Source: CAVVMA01 sp963788205
GTDB taxonomy: Bacteria; Desulfobacterota; Binatia; Binatales; Binataceae
Direction: 5' to 3'
DNA: 64,000 nt
Assembly (NCBI GenBank): GCA_963788205.1
Contig: CAWBGG010000002.1
Span: 1,178,001-1,242,000, forward strand
Positions within the stretch are counted from its first letter, which is position 1. Every line of letters begins with the position of its first letter. Shown piece by piece: positions 22,784 to 31,621 of the stretch. Below the pieces are notes generated by a model, which made no database searches, had not been told where the DNA came from, and saw nothing but the letters and a program-made list of their open reading frames with translations. A program made the translations under genes and the position numbers.

Positions 22784-25409
22784 ATGGCAAGCCTGGGGAA
22801 CGATCGCGAGGCGGTGGAGGACGGCGGCAGGGAACTGTTGCGCGACCAGCTCCTTGCGCAAATCGAGTCCCTGCGGCGGGAAAAGGCCAGCCTCGAAACA
22901 GAGGTCGGCAGGCTTAAGTCGGCGCGCCCCGAGCCCCTCGAACGTCCGATCCCCAGCGAAATTTCGATGCGCACGATTTTCGACGCGACCCTCGACGCGA
23001 TCGTGGTGCTGCGCGTCTCCCGAGAGGGCAACGGCGCCGCGCCGCATAATGGGGCGCCCGATGCGGCTGAAAATGGCGCTGCGCCGCCCGGGCCGGCGGC
23101 CGGAGTGACCACCCGCTTCGTTGATGTCAACCGCGGCTTCGAGCAGCAATTCGGTTTCACGCGCGAAGAGGTAATCGGCAGAAAGTTCGGCGAGCTGGCG
23201 ATGTGGATCGACCCGGAGACGCGCGACCAGATCGTGCGCGAGCTGTTCAGCGAGGGCAGCATCCACAACCTGGAGACCGTTTTCCGCACCCGGCAGGGAC
23301 GGCCGGTCCCGTGCCTGCTGTCGGCGCGGCTGGTCGAAGCCGCAGGCGAGCAATACCTGGTCGGTGTCGCACGCGACATCTCGGAGCTCGAAGAGGCCAA
23401 GCGCAAGCTGCAGAAGAGCGAGGAGACCTTGCGCACGCTGTTTGACGCCAACCTCGACCGGATGACGATTATCGACCTGACCACCGGAAAATTCATCGAC
23501 GTCAACAAGGAGTACGTGAAAAGCACCGGCTACACCCGCGAGGAGGTGGTCGGCAAGCGCTCGCGCGACTACAGCGCGTACGTCAATCCGCAGGACGGAA
23601 TGCGCCTGGCCCAGGAGCTTAGAGACCACGGCGAAGTGCGGAACATGGAAGTCCAGTTCCGCAACAAGGACGGCCGCGTGATGCCGTGCCTGCTTTCGGC
23701 GACGCTGCTGGAGCTGAATGGGCATACCTGCTGCCTGACCGTCACGCGCGACATCTCGGCGCTCAAGGAGACCGAGAGCCAACTGGTCCAGGCGCGCGAA
23801 GCGGCGCTGGCGGCCTCGCGCGCCAAGTCGGAATTCCTCTCCAGCATGTCGCATGAAATCCGCACCCCGATGAATGCGGTGCTCGGGATGGCGGAGCTGC
23901 TCTCGGAGACCCGCCTCGATGTCGAGCAGCGCAAGTACCTCAACATCATGATCAACAACGGCAACGCGTTGCTCGAATTAATCAACGACATCCTCGATCT
24001 GGCCAAGGTCGAGGCGGGCCGTATCGAGCTGGAAGCGACGCCGTTCGATCTGCGCGAAATGACCGACCGCGTATGCGAAACGCTCGCGGTGCGGGCCCAT
24101 TCGAAACGCCTGGAGCTGGCCTGCCGGGTCGCCCCCGGCGTCGAAACCGGGCTCAGCGGCGATCCGCTCCGGCTGCGCCAGATCCTGGTCAACCTGATCG
24201 GCAACGCGATCAAATTTACGCAGGCGGGATCGATCGTCCTGACCGCCGAGCTGGAGGCGCTGGAAGGGAAATCGGCGCTGCTTCATTTCTCGGTCGCCGA
24301 CACCGGCATCGGAATCGCGCAGGCACAAATCGACAAGGTCTTCGGCAAGTTCACGCAGGCTGACTCCTCGACCACGCGCCGATACGGCGGGACCGGCCTG
24401 GGCCTGGCGATCGTCAAGCGGCTGGTCGAACTGATGGGCGGGCGGATCTGGGCGGAGAGCGAAGTCGGCAAGGGCAGCACGTTCCATTTCACGGCCCGCT
24501 TCGAGCTCGACCCGCAGGCCCGCGCGCGCGAAGATGCGGCCAGCTACGAGCTCGATCTGAAAGGCGCGCGCGTGCTGGTGGTGGATGACACGCCGGTCAA
24601 CCGCCTGATTCTGCGCGAGCTGCTCAGCGCCAAGGGCGCGCTGGTCACGGAAGCCGAAGGCGGAGAGCAGGCGATCGCGCAGCTCGAACTCGCGGCGCGC
24701 GACGGCCGGCCCTTCGAGTCTGCTGGTGCTCGACTACCGGATGCCGGGAATCGACGGTATCGAAGTCGCGAGGCGGATCGGAGTCCACCGCTCGACCACG
24801 CTAATGCTCACCTCCGACGATTTCAGCATCACGACCGCCAAGCTGCGCGAGTTGGGCATCCACGCTTATCTGGTCAAGCCGATCCGCCGCCAGGATCTGT
24901 ATGAAGCGATCGCGGAAGCGCGAGCTGAAGCAGGTGGCGCCGGCCTCGCCGCTGCCGTATCGGCAAATCCATTGGCGGCCGCGCCATCCCAGTTCGCGAC
25001 CGGCCAGCCGCTGCGGATTCTGCTCGCCGAGGACTCGGCCGACAATCGCCTGCTGATCGCGGCCTACTTGCGGAATACGCCCCACCAACTCGAGACCGCC
25101 GACAACGGTGAAATCGCGGTCGACAAATTCACCGCCGGCCGCTACGACCTGATCCTGATGGACATGCAGATGCCGGTGATGGACGGTTACGCGGCGACGC
25201 GCGAGATCCGTCGATGGCAGAGCGAGCGTGCGATGGCGCCGGTGCCGATCATCGCGCTGACCGCGTCCGCGCTCAAAGAGGACGTGCAGCGGAGTTTGGA
25301 GGCCGGATGCGATCTGCATGTCGCCAAGCCGGTCAGAAAAGCCACGCTGCTCGCAGCGATTCGCGACATAATCCAGAAGCCAGCCGCGTCGAAGACCGTC
25401 TCGCCCTGA
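22784..25409 (+). pseudogene. hybrid sensor histidine kinase (PAS-PAS-HisKA-HATPase-REC-REC), one extra base near 24719
   Basis: After a short coiled coil (residues 15-45) there are two PAS domains, each with a FVDVN/FIDVN-type motif and the VARDISELEEAK / VTRDISALKETE endings. Then follow HisKA with the phospho-accepting His357 (SSMSHEIRTPMN), the ATPase with GNAIKFTQ, DTGIGIAQ and GGTGLGLAI, and two receiver domains. REC1 starts VLVVDDTPVNRLIL and would have its aspartate in VLDYRMPG, but the frame changes just before it. REC2 is complete, with MDMQMPVMDG as phosphorylation site. Removing one base at 24719 gives 874 aa. No Hpt domain is present, and no transmembrane segment, so it is a cytoplasmic sensor. 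The signal and partner are unknown. Confidence 0.85.
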
Positions 25410-25506
25410 GACTCCGCACCAGCTCCGAGGATTCCGGCGCGGGGCAGTTGACCGCCGCACTCGGAGCGTTTGACTACGGGCGCAAACGCCTCTAAGTTTC
25501 GCGATT

Positions 25507-26115
25507 ATGAAGCTATACGATTTTTCGATGGCCCCTAATCCGCGGCGCGTGCGCGTCTTCCTGGCCGAGAAGGGAATTGAAGTCCCGGTCGTCCAGGTCA
25601 GTATCGCCAGCCTCGAGAATCGCAAGCCCGAATTCCTGGCGAAGAACCCGATGGGAACGCTGCCGGTGCTGGAGCTCGACGACGGCACTTATCTGGCCGA
25701 GTCGGTGGCGATTTGCCGCTACTTCGAGGAGCAGAAGCCCCAGCCGGCGCTGTTCGGAATCGACGCCAAGGATCGCGCGATCATCGAGATGTGGAACCGG
25801 CGGATGGAGCTCGACCTCTTCTACCCGATCGCGCAGGCTTTCCGTAACACCAGCGATTTCTTCAAGGGGCGCATACCGCAGGTCCCCGAGTGGGGCAACT
25901 TGTGCAGGGAATCGTCGCTGAAGCGGCTGGAATGGCTCGACAAGGAACTGGCGAACCGGCAGTTCATCGCAGGCGATCACTACTCAATCGCCGACATCAC
26001 CGCGATGGTCGCCGTGGACTTCGGCCGCCCGAGCAATATCCGCATCGCGCCGGAGCAGAAGAACCTGGCGCGATGGCACAGTGCGGTTTCCTCGCGCCCC
26101 AGCGCCAAGGCTTGA
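25507..26115 (+). CDS. glutathione S-transferase family protein (202 aa)
   Basis: The N-terminal thioredoxin-like domain (residues 1-78) has KLYDFSMAPNPRRVRVFLAE. The conserved NPMGTLPVLELDDGTYLAES follows, with the cis-proline and the SNAIL/ESVAI turn that binds the gamma-glutamyl group. The C-terminal helical domain carries FIAGDHYSIADITAMVAVDF, the N-capping box of the GST fold. The length is normal. It conjugates or reduces electrophiles with glutathione, or has a lyase role; the subclass is not certain. It is convergent with the oxidase operon. Confidence 0.88.
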   Translation: MKLYDFSMAPNPRRVRVFLAEKGIEVPVVQVSIASLENRKPEFLAKNPMGTLPVLELDDGTYLAESVAICRYFEEQKPQPALFGIDAKDRAIIEMWNRRMELDLFYPIAQAFRNTSDFFKGRIPQVPEWGNLCRESSLKRLEWLDKELANRQFIAGDHYSIADITAMVAVDFGRPSNIRIAPEQKNLARWHSAVSSRPSAKA

Positions 26116-26123
26116 GCATCGGA

Positions 26124-26600
26124 TCAGCGGTGGCTGGTCTCGATTGCCTGTGATGCCGCTGAGGGCGGCAGAATCGGCGGGCCGTAGATCTGGTAGACCA
26201 TCACGTAGACCAGCACGCCGGTGACGGATACGTAGATCCAGATCGGCCAGGTCCAGAGCGCGATTTTGCGATGGGCCACGAAACGTCCGCGTAGCGCGCG
26301 CGTCAGCGTGATGATTGCGAGCGGGACGATCGCGCCGGCCAGCGCGACGTGCGAAATCAGCATCGTGAAGTACGCAGGCCGCACCCATCCCTGGCCGGTG
26401 AAGCGCACGTCGCCGACGTGATAGTGATAGGCAAGATACGAGGCCAGGAAGACCGCCGACACGGCGAAGGCCGCGATCATGCATGCGCGATGGGCTCGCA
26501 CATGACCGCGCTTGATAAGTACGAAGCCCGCGAGCAGCAGCATCCCGGCGGTGCCATTAAGGACGGCGTTGAGTGGCGCGAGCGACGAGTAGGAGAGCAA
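26124..26600 (-). CDS. DUF420 family membrane protein, cytochrome oxidase assembly-like (158 aa)
   Basis: Four membrane segments are visible (about residues 10-28, 38-58, 78-98 and 118-140). The family histidines are in KRGHVRAHRACMI, YLAYHYHVGDVRF, LISHVALAG and FVAHRKIALWTWPIW. DUF420 includes Gram-positive CtaM, which is needed for aa3 oxidase maturation. Its position as the last gene of a cytochrome oxidase operon agrees. It uses a TTG start at 26600 after GAGGGTAGC. The 211-base gap to the subunit IV gene contains a long hairpin element. Confidence 0.8.
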   Translation of the reverse strand: MLSYSSLAPLNAVLNGTAGMLLLAGFVLIKRGHVRAHRACMIAAFAVSAVFLASYLAYHYHVGDVRFTGQGWVRPAYFTMLISHVALAGAIVPLAIITLTRALRGRFVAHRKIALWTWPIWIYVSVTGVLVYVMVYQIYGPPILPPSAASQAIETSHR

Positions 26601-26612
26601 GCTACCCTCGGC

Positions 26613-26733
26613 TAATCGCTTCGCGCAGGTCCTTCGGCTTCGCCAGGCTCACCTCAGGATGACACCTAATATGGGCTAGGATTGTCATTCTGAGCCGAGC
26701 TTGCCGAAGGCGAAGAACCTACGCAGAGCGATT
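26613..26733. repeat. long imperfect hairpin element (GTCATTCTGAG type), copy A
   Basis: Two arms of about 51 bases are imperfect inverted repeats. The left arm starts AATCGCTTCGCGCAGGTCC and ends CTCAGGATGACA; the right arm starts TGTCATTCTGAG and ends ACCTACGCAGAGCGATT. It lies between the DUF420 gene and subunit IV. The TCATTCTGAG / CTCAGGATGA core is shared with the elements at 28231, 39314 and 63190. Confidence 0.75.
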
Positions 26734-26811
26734 TGTCTGACTTCTCGGTTTTCCAAGGCTCTCCTGGTCATCGCCATCGGCGCGTACGTGAGGTGAAGGA
26801 CGAACCCATCG

Positions 26812-27189
26812 TTACGACGACGACGGCGGTGTTGCTGGGGCGCCGGGCTCACCGGAGGGTGCAGCGATCTGCTGATGCGCGTCGTTGTGCGCCCACAGGC
26901 GCGCGGTCAAATCCGGCAGCAGCATGAAGGTCAGGAAGGTCACGAGCGCGACCGGCGTCAACGCGACTATCGCCAGCGTGCGCCGCTCGAAGCGCAGATG
27001 CATAAAGTACATCGCGACCAGCGTGGCTTTCGCCCAAGCCAGTGCGACCAGGAATGCGACCTTCACCAGGCCGGGAAAATAGGCGTAGACCGCAAGCTCG
27101 GCCGCGGTCAGAACGCTCAAGTAGACGAAGATCGCTATATAGTTGGTCTCGGCGTGCTCGTCCGAGTGAACCGCTGATGCTGATCCCAT
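26812..27189 (-). CDS. ctaF: cytochrome c oxidase subunit IV (125 aa)
   Basis: A small membrane subunit of the prokaryotic COX4 family, with three hydrophobic segments (IAIFVYLSVLTAAELAVYAYF, VAFLVALAWAKATLVAMYFM, LAIVALTPVALVTFLTFML). The signature is LAWAKATLVAMYFMHLRFE, matching the family's A-K-A-x-L-V-x-x-Y-F-M-H-L motif. It stabilises the oxidase but is not catalytic. It follows the subunit III gene by 33 bases in the minus-strand operon. The C-terminus has a proline/serine tail. Confidence 0.88.
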   Translation of the reverse strand: MGSASAVHSDEHAETNYIAIFVYLSVLTAAELAVYAYFPGLVKVAFLVALAWAKATLVAMYFMHLRFERRTLAIVALTPVALVTFLTFMLLPDLTARLWAHNDAHQQIAAPSGEPGAPATPPSSS

Positions 27190-27222
27190 AGCCAGGTTTT
27201 GCTCCCTATCGCAGTCAAACCG

Positions 27223-27855
27223 TCAAATGAGATAGACGAAGGTGAAGATCAGGATCCACACCAGATCGACGAAGTGCCAGTAAAGCCCGGCGATCTCGAT
27301 CAGGCTGGCCTTGCTCTGGTCCATTTTGCCGGCCATGCCTCGCAGCCAGTAGACAAAGTTGTAGATTACGCCGCCGGTCACGTGACAGCCGTGGAACCCG
27401 GTCAGGATAAAGAAGGTCGCGCTGAAAAGGCTGGTCTTGATCGAGAGTCCCTTGACGAATATCAGCTCGTGCCACTCGCGGGCCTGCATCCCCAGGAAGG
27501 CCAGGCCGCCAATGACCGTGAGTCCCTGGAAGAGCTGGAACTTCGACATGTCGCCGCGCTTGATCGCAGACAGCGACTCGACCATCGTGACGCTGCTGAC
27601 GATCAGGATGAAGGTCATGAGCGCGGTGGAAGCGATGCCGAGATAATTCGCCGGGTCGGGCCAGTTGACGTTGTCCATCCGCAGCGCCGCGTAGGCCGCG
27701 ATCGCCGCGCCGAAGGTCATCGCGTCGGCGGCCAGGAAGACCCACATCCCGAGCTTGCCCCCACTGTCGGGGGTAAGCGGGGATTCGGCGAGATCGAGAT
27801 GCGCGCCCGCTTGGGCTTCGTGTGAGTGCGAATCGAGTACCGCAGCCTGACTCAT
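27223..27855 (-). CDS. cytochrome c oxidase subunit III, second copy (210 aa)
   Basis: A heme-copper oxidase subunit III family protein with five membrane segments. Landmarks are KLGMWVFLAADAMTFGA near the N-terminus, GMQAREWHELI, FFILTGFHGCHVTGGVIYNF (family motif with two histidines) and YWHFVDLVWILIFTFVYLI at the end. Subunit III supports proton delivery and stability of subunit I. A different subunit III paralogue is encoded 576 bases upstream, so the operon has two, as in CoxO/CoxP of coxMNOP-type operons. The ribosome site aaggaaaaggaatcggac precedes the ATG. Confidence 0.88.
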   Translation of the reverse strand: MSQAAVLDSHSHEAQAGAHLDLAESPLTPDSGGKLGMWVFLAADAMTFGAAIAAYAALRMDNVNWPDPANYLGIASTALMTFILIVSSVTMVESLSAIKRGDMSKFQLFQGLTVIGGLAFLGMQAREWHELIFVKGLSIKTSLFSATFFILTGFHGCHVTGGVIYNFVYWLRGMAGKMDQSKASLIEIAGLYWHFVDLVWILIFTFVYLI

Positions 27856-27882
27856 GTCCGATTCCTTTTCCTTGAATGTCTT

Positions 27883-28158
27883 CTACTGCCGCACACCGGC
27901 GTCGTCGCCGGCGGCGCGCCGCTTTTTCATCGCGTTTCGCCAAGACAGGTAAACAATCGTGCTGAGGACGGCGAAGACCGCGTATGGGGAGAGCATCATG
28001 AAGATCACGCTGGTGTGGAAGGCGAAAGTCGCGTGGTCGCCGGGTGGAAGCCCGCACATTGCGCAGGCCTCGGCGATTGCGGGCGCCGCAAGCAGGATCG
28101 CGCCGGCGAGCGCCATCAGCGATTTCAGCCCGAGGCGTCTCATTCCTTTTAACTTCAT
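27883..28158 (-). CDS. small exported or membrane protein of the oxidase operon (91 aa)
   Basis: Residues 1-30 look like a signal peptide (LMALAGAILLAAPAIAEA). A short CAMCGLPPGDH motif with a CxxC pair follows, then one membrane segment (VIFMMLSPYAVFAVLSTIVYL) and a basic tail. It lies 27 bases upstream of the second subunit III gene on the same strand. The CxxC next to a membrane helix suggests metal or heme handling during oxidase assembly, which is only an inference. I cannot name a family. A start at 28143, after AAAAGGA, is also possible. Confidence 0.6.
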   Translation of the reverse strand: MKLKGMRRLGLKSLMALAGAILLAAPAIAEACAMCGLPPGDHATFAFHTSVIFMMLSPYAVFAVLSTIVYLSWRNAMKKRRAAGDDAGVRQ

Positions 28159-28230
28159 CGCGTCAACCTGCTCCGCAAGCTATATTCTCTCGGAGGCCGG
28201 AGATCGTTCTTGTAGTACGCAGCAAAGAGC

Positions 28231-28353
28231 ATCGCTCCGCGTAGATCCCTCGGCTACGCTTCGCTCCGCTCGGGATGACAGGTAGGGAGCGAGGATTCTT
28301 ATTTTGTCATTCCGAGCGCAGGCTGCCGGAGCGAGGAATCTACGCGGAGCGAT
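28231..28353. repeat. long hairpin element (GTCATTCCGAG type), copy B
   Basis: The ends are near-perfect inverted repeats: ATCGCTCCGCGTAGATCCCT at the left and GAATCTACGCGGAGCGAT at the right, with CTCGGGATGACA and TGTCATTCCGAG inside. It fills most of the gap 28159-28431 between the two subunit III genes, which otherwise holds no gene. Confidence 0.78.
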
Positions 28354-28431
28354 TAGTCCCGAGTTGCGCAAAGGCCTCCGCAAACCGGGAGAGAGCTTAG
28401 ATATCTTCAACGCACTTTCCAACTCAGGACC

Positions 28432-29088
28432 CTACATCAAATAGACCAGGCCGAACAGCAGCGGCCAGATCGCGCATACGAAATACCAGTACATCGCGCA
28501 AAGCTCCACGCCCGCGAAGTTCTTCGCGCTGTAACGACCCCGGAGCGCAGCGGCGCAGACGAACGCCAGCCAGGTGACTCCCGCGGCGACGTGCAGCCCG
28601 TGGCATCCGATCAAAACGTAGAAGGTGCCGCCGTAGGCGCCGCTCGAAAGATGCAGTCCGTGCGAGACCAGCCGGACCCATTCGCTGCCTTGAATTCCCA
28701 AGAAGGCCAGGCCCAAGGCGAGCGTCGTGATGAGCCAGCGCCTGAGCAGGCGGCGCTGGTTGCGGCCGATCGCGCGGACCGCCAGGGTCATCGTGATCGC
28801 GCTCGAAAGCAGCACGAAAGTATTGGCCCAGGTGACCTGAATCGGGAGCCGCGGCAATCCTGGCGGCGGCCAGAAGGCCGAAGCGAACCGGTATACCAGG
28901 AACGAGCCGATCAGCCCGCTGAACAGCATCGTCTCCGACGCGATCACGATCAGGATTGCAAGGCGGCCGCTGCTGATGAACGGCTGCTCGTGCTCGTCGC
29001 CGCCGGTCGTGTAAGGCGCGCCGTAGGCGGGGCGCCTGATCAGCGGCCTGACGCGCGAGGCCGCGGCTGCGGTGGCGAGCGCTGGCAT
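28432..29088 (-). CDS. ctaE: cytochrome c oxidase subunit III, first copy (218 aa)
   Basis: Five membrane segments. Family motifs are LAILIVIASETMLFSGLIGS (with the conserved glutamate), FLGIQGSEWVRLV, TFYVLIGCHGLHVAAGVTW and ELCAMYWYFVCAIWPLLFGL. The frame is open further upstream, but the ATG at 29086-29088 gives the family N-terminus and overlaps the stop of the 50-aa peptide gene by one base (TGATG). It is only distantly similar to the second subunit III at 27223. It acts in the inner-membrane oxidase with CtaC and CtaD. Confidence 0.88.
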   Translation of the reverse strand: MPALATAAAASRVRPLIRRPAYGAPYTTGGDEHEQPFISSGRLAILIVIASETMLFSGLIGSFLVYRFASAFWPPPGLPRLPIQVTWANTFVLLSSAITMTLAVRAIGRNQRRLLRRWLITTLALGLAFLGIQGSEWVRLVSHGLHLSSGAYGGTFYVLIGCHGLHVAAGVTWLAFVCAAALRGRYSAKNFAGVELCAMYWYFVCAIWPLLFGLVYLM

Positions 29089-29240
29089 CAGTTCTTCACC
29101 AGGATGGTCACGATCGAGACCGCCATCAGAAAAATCATAACTCCGATCAGCGCCAGGGCGGTCTTGCGATTCTGCTCGCGGCGGGCGCGGCCCGAGGCGA
29201 TGTTGGCGGTCGAAGCGCGCATGAGAGAGTTTTGTTTCAT
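29088..29240 (-). CDS. 50-aa single-pass membrane peptide of the oxidase operon
   Basis: A basic N-terminus (RARREQNRK) is followed by one membrane helix (TALALIGVMIFLMAVSIVTI) and ends LVKN. Its stop codon overlaps the ATG of ctaE (TGATG), so the two are translationally coupled, which argues strongly that it is a real gene. The helix resembles the N-terminal anchor of CtaG/Cox11 (NRKTALALIG), but the copper-binding domain is absent. It may be an oxidase accessory peptide or a remnant of Cox11. A start at 29222 (MRAST) is also possible. Confidence 0.6.
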   Translation of the reverse strand: MKQNSLMRASTANIASGRARREQNRKTALALIGVMIFLMAVSIVTILVKN

Positions 29241-29265
29241 GCGACCTACGCGAGCACGCGCCGAT

Positions 29266-29482
29266 TAACCTCACCTGGACCGAAGACGGTCCGGCCTCTC
29301 CTGGACCAGGGAGAGGCGGCGAGCGGAGCGCGCGGTGACGGTTGCCTGATGGCAACGAGCGGCGAAATCCTTGCCTCGCGCCGACTAACCTCACCCGGCC
29401 CGAGGACGGTCCGGCCTCTTCCTTCGGCAAGCTCAGGACAGGCTCCTGATCTGGGAGAGGCGCGGAAGGAAAGGCGTGCGGG
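29266..29482. repeat. dispersed palindromic repeat, tandem copies 8a/8b
   Basis: Two units in a row, each beginning TTAACCTCACC or CTAACCTCACCC and containing GAGGACGGTCCGGCCTCT and GGGAGAGGC. The second unit also holds TTCGGCAAGCTCAGGACAGG, a piece common in the GTCATTCTGAG-type hairpins. They separate ctaB from the 50-aa peptide gene. No gene lies in this gap. Confidence 0.65.
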
Positions 29483-29484
29483 TT

Positions 29485-30387
29485 TCATACCCGATCCAGC
29501 GCCAGCACCAGCAGCACCACCGGCAGATAGACTACCGACGCTAGCAGCAGATGGCGCGCTGCGACCGCTAGCGCGGGGGCGCGGTACAGCCTGAAGGCGA
29601 AGAACAAGAATCCGAGCCCCATCAAGGCCGCGATTACCAGGTAGGTGATCCCGGCGAAGCCCATCAGAGTCGGCATCGCGCCGACGGCCAGCAGCGCCAC
29701 GCAGCTGGCCATGATCAGCGCAGTGGTGCGATTGCCGCGGTCATTCTCGAGCGGCAGAAGATGGATTCCGGCGCGGGCGTAGTCGATCTGGTACAGGCGC
29801 GCAATGGCTAGCGCATGAGGCAATTGCCACAGGAACATGATCGCGAACAGCACCATCGGCTCGGCGCCGACGCTGCCGCGCGCCGCGGCCCATCCTGCTA
29901 CGGGCGGGAACGCGCCGGGGACCGAACCGACCACATTGCAAATCCATGAGACGCGCTTGAGCGGCGTATAGGCGAAGAGATAGACCAGCGGAATCGAGAG
30001 CACCAGCGCGGCGCTCAGCGGGTTAACTTCGGCCCACAGGATCGCGAGTCCCGACAGGATCAGCGCCAGCCCGAAACCGAGCGCCTGCGCCGGGAGCAGC
30101 CGGCCGCCGGGCAGCGGGCGCGAATGCGTCCGCTTCATCAGCGCGTCAAGGTCGCGCTCGATATATTGATTGAGCGTGAGTGTGCCGCCGGCCGCCAGCG
30201 CGGTGCCGAGCAGCAGCTTGAACGCGAGCGCAATATCGAACGACTCCCCGCTGCCCATATAGAACCCGACCAGCGTGGTCAGGAGCACCATCCCCACGAC
30301 TCGCGGCTTGGTGAGCGCCAGGTAATCCGCGGCGCGCGACCGCATCCGCATGACGCCGCTCTCGATCGTGAGCGCTTGAGCGTTCAC
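29485..30387 (-). CDS. ctaB: protoheme IX farnesyltransferase (heme O synthase, 300 aa)
   Basis: A UbiA-family membrane prenyltransferase that adds a farnesyl group to heme B. The first aspartate-rich motif is NQYIERDLDALMKRTHSR (residues 73-90), followed by PLPGGRL as in CtaB. The second site is the loop LYQIDYARAGIHLLPLENDR, with conserved Asp and Arg. About nine membrane segments are visible. ATG 30387 overlaps the stop of ctaA by four bases (ATGA), so heme O and heme A synthases are coupled. Its product is converted by CtaA into heme A for the ctaCDE oxidase. Confidence 0.92.
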   Translation of the reverse strand: MNAQALTIESGVMRMRSRAADYLALTKPRVVGMVLLTTLVGFYMGSGESFDIALAFKLLLGTALAAGGTLTLNQYIERDLDALMKRTHSRPLPGGRLLPAQALGFGLALILSGLAILWAEVNPLSAALVLSIPLVYLFAYTPLKRVSWICNVVGSVPGAFPPVAGWAAARGSVGAEPMVLFAIMFLWQLPHALAIARLYQIDYARAGIHLLPLENDRGNRTTALIMASCVALLAVGAMPTLMGFAGITYLVIAALMGLGFLFFAFRLYRAPALAVAARHLLLASVVYLPVVLLVLALDRV

Positions 30388-31427
30388 GCGATCGTCCCTT
30401 GATGGATCACACCGTGATCGAGCACCCGACCGGGCGCGCCGATTTGCGAAACCACCGGCTGCGACACTGGCGCGCCATGCGAGAGGCGAAAAGCGCGCAG
30501 CGTAAGCGTCAGGCTGGTGGCTAGCACCGCCGCACCGATCGCGACGTGGGCGGTGGTCGGAATCACGGCGCGCTCACTCCAAATGGTGATCGCGCCGAGG
30601 CCAATCTGCGCGGCCAAAAGGACTATAAGACCCAACGCCGGGCGCCTTAGCCAGGCTTGGTCGCGATAGCCCCGAAGGACACGGGCCACGGTCCACAGGA
30701 CCATCGCCGTTACCACCAACGCGCCGCATCGATGGGCAAAGTTTATCGCGACGAAGCCGTCATCGAGCGGCGGGACGACCTGGCCGAACGAGAGTGGAAA
30801 ATCCGGAATCGCCAGTCCAGCGCCCAGATGACGCATCACCGCGCCGACCAGAATCTGGACGTAAATCACCAGCGTGGTGAGCGCTGCGAGAACCGGGAGC
30901 GACGGGCGACCGCGGCTGCCGGCGTACATGGCGGCCACAGATTCTCGTTCAGTGTTCCAGCGCGGATTGGTGAACAGAGCCAGCGAGACCATCAGGCAGA
31001 AGAACGCCTGCGCCGTGCCGGCGTGCGCAACGGCAATCGGCAGCGGCAGCAGCAATAGGACGGTCAAGCCACCGAGCACGGCCTGGACGATTATCAGCCC
31101 GAAGGCCGCGCTGCCCAGGTATCGTACCCACCTGCGCGGCTCGCTGCGCCACGCCCAGACCATCAGGACGAGCGTCAGGATGGTGACCGTTCCAGCGGCC
31201 ATCCGATGGCCGTGCTCGTACAGCACGCCGCCTTCCATCTTCGGGAAGAATTTGCCGAACGAGAGCGGCCAGTCGGGCACCGCGAGCGCGGAACCGGTCG
31301 AGGTCACCAGACCGCCGATGAAAATCAGGATGAAGGTAGCCGCCGCGGTCACGACCACATAGCGATGAAGTCCGCTCGTGGACATAGGCTGGGCTTGTGA
31401 CTCCTTCGCCGGCCGCCAATTCAGCAT
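30384..31427 (-). CDS. ctaA: heme A synthase, COX15/CtaA family (347 aa)
   Basis: It oxidises the C8 methyl group of heme O to give heme A. Eight membrane segments and two pseudo-symmetric halves are visible. The conserved histidines are in LYEHGHRMAAGTVTIL (first half, E-x-x-H-R type), PIAVAHAGTAQAFFC, VAINFAHRCGALVV and IPTTAHVAIGAAVLA. The opening GGLVTSTGSALAVPDWPLSFG and the matching MRHLGAGLAIPDFPLSFG are family signatures. A start at 31385 (MSTSGLHRY) is equally plausible. It overlaps ctaB by four bases. Confidence 0.92.
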   Translation of the reverse strand: MLNWRPAKESQAQPMSTSGLHRYVVVTAAATFILIFIGGLVTSTGSALAVPDWPLSFGKFFPKMEGGVLYEHGHRMAAGTVTILTLVLMVWAWRSEPRRWVRYLGSAAFGLIIVQAVLGGLTVLLLLPLPIAVAHAGTAQAFFCLMVSLALFTNPRWNTERESVAAMYAGSRGRPSLPVLAALTTLVIYVQILVGAVMRHLGAGLAIPDFPLSFGQVVPPLDDGFVAINFAHRCGALVVTAMVLWTVARVLRGYRDQAWLRRPALGLIVLLAAQIGLGAITIWSERAVIPTTAHVAIGAAVLATSLTLTLRAFRLSHGAPVSQPVVSQIGAPGRVLDHGVIHQGTIA

Positions 31428-31431
31428 AGGT

Positions 31432-31580
31432 TAAACCCTCACCCGGCCACGATGGCGCCTCTCGGCGCCGTGGCCGCCCTCTCCCAAGTCAGGGAGAGGG
31501 CCTTGAAAAGCCTCTCCCTATCTTGGGAGAGGCCGGCGCGCGCGCGTGAGCGCGAACCCGCGCCGGGTGAGGGTTTACCC
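31432..31580. repeat. dispersed palindromic repeat, copy 9
   Basis: AACCCTCACCCGGCCacgatgGCGCC, CCCTCTCCCAAGTCAGGGAGAGGG, CCTCTCCCTATCTTGGGAGAGG and GGGTGAGGGTTTACCC. The outer ends (TAAACCCTCACCCGGC and GCGCCGGGTGAGGGTTTA) are inverted repeats. It lies between ctaD and ctaA. Confidence 0.75.
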
Positions 31581-31621
31581 AATGCGCTCATGTCTCGCAC
31601 CAACACTCTCAATCAGCTCGC

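Noticed and set aside
24700..24740. Programmed +1 frameshifting as the explanation for the split kinase and other genes
   Set aside because: The sites share no slippery motif, stop codon or stimulatory structure, and the affected families are not known to use frameshifting.
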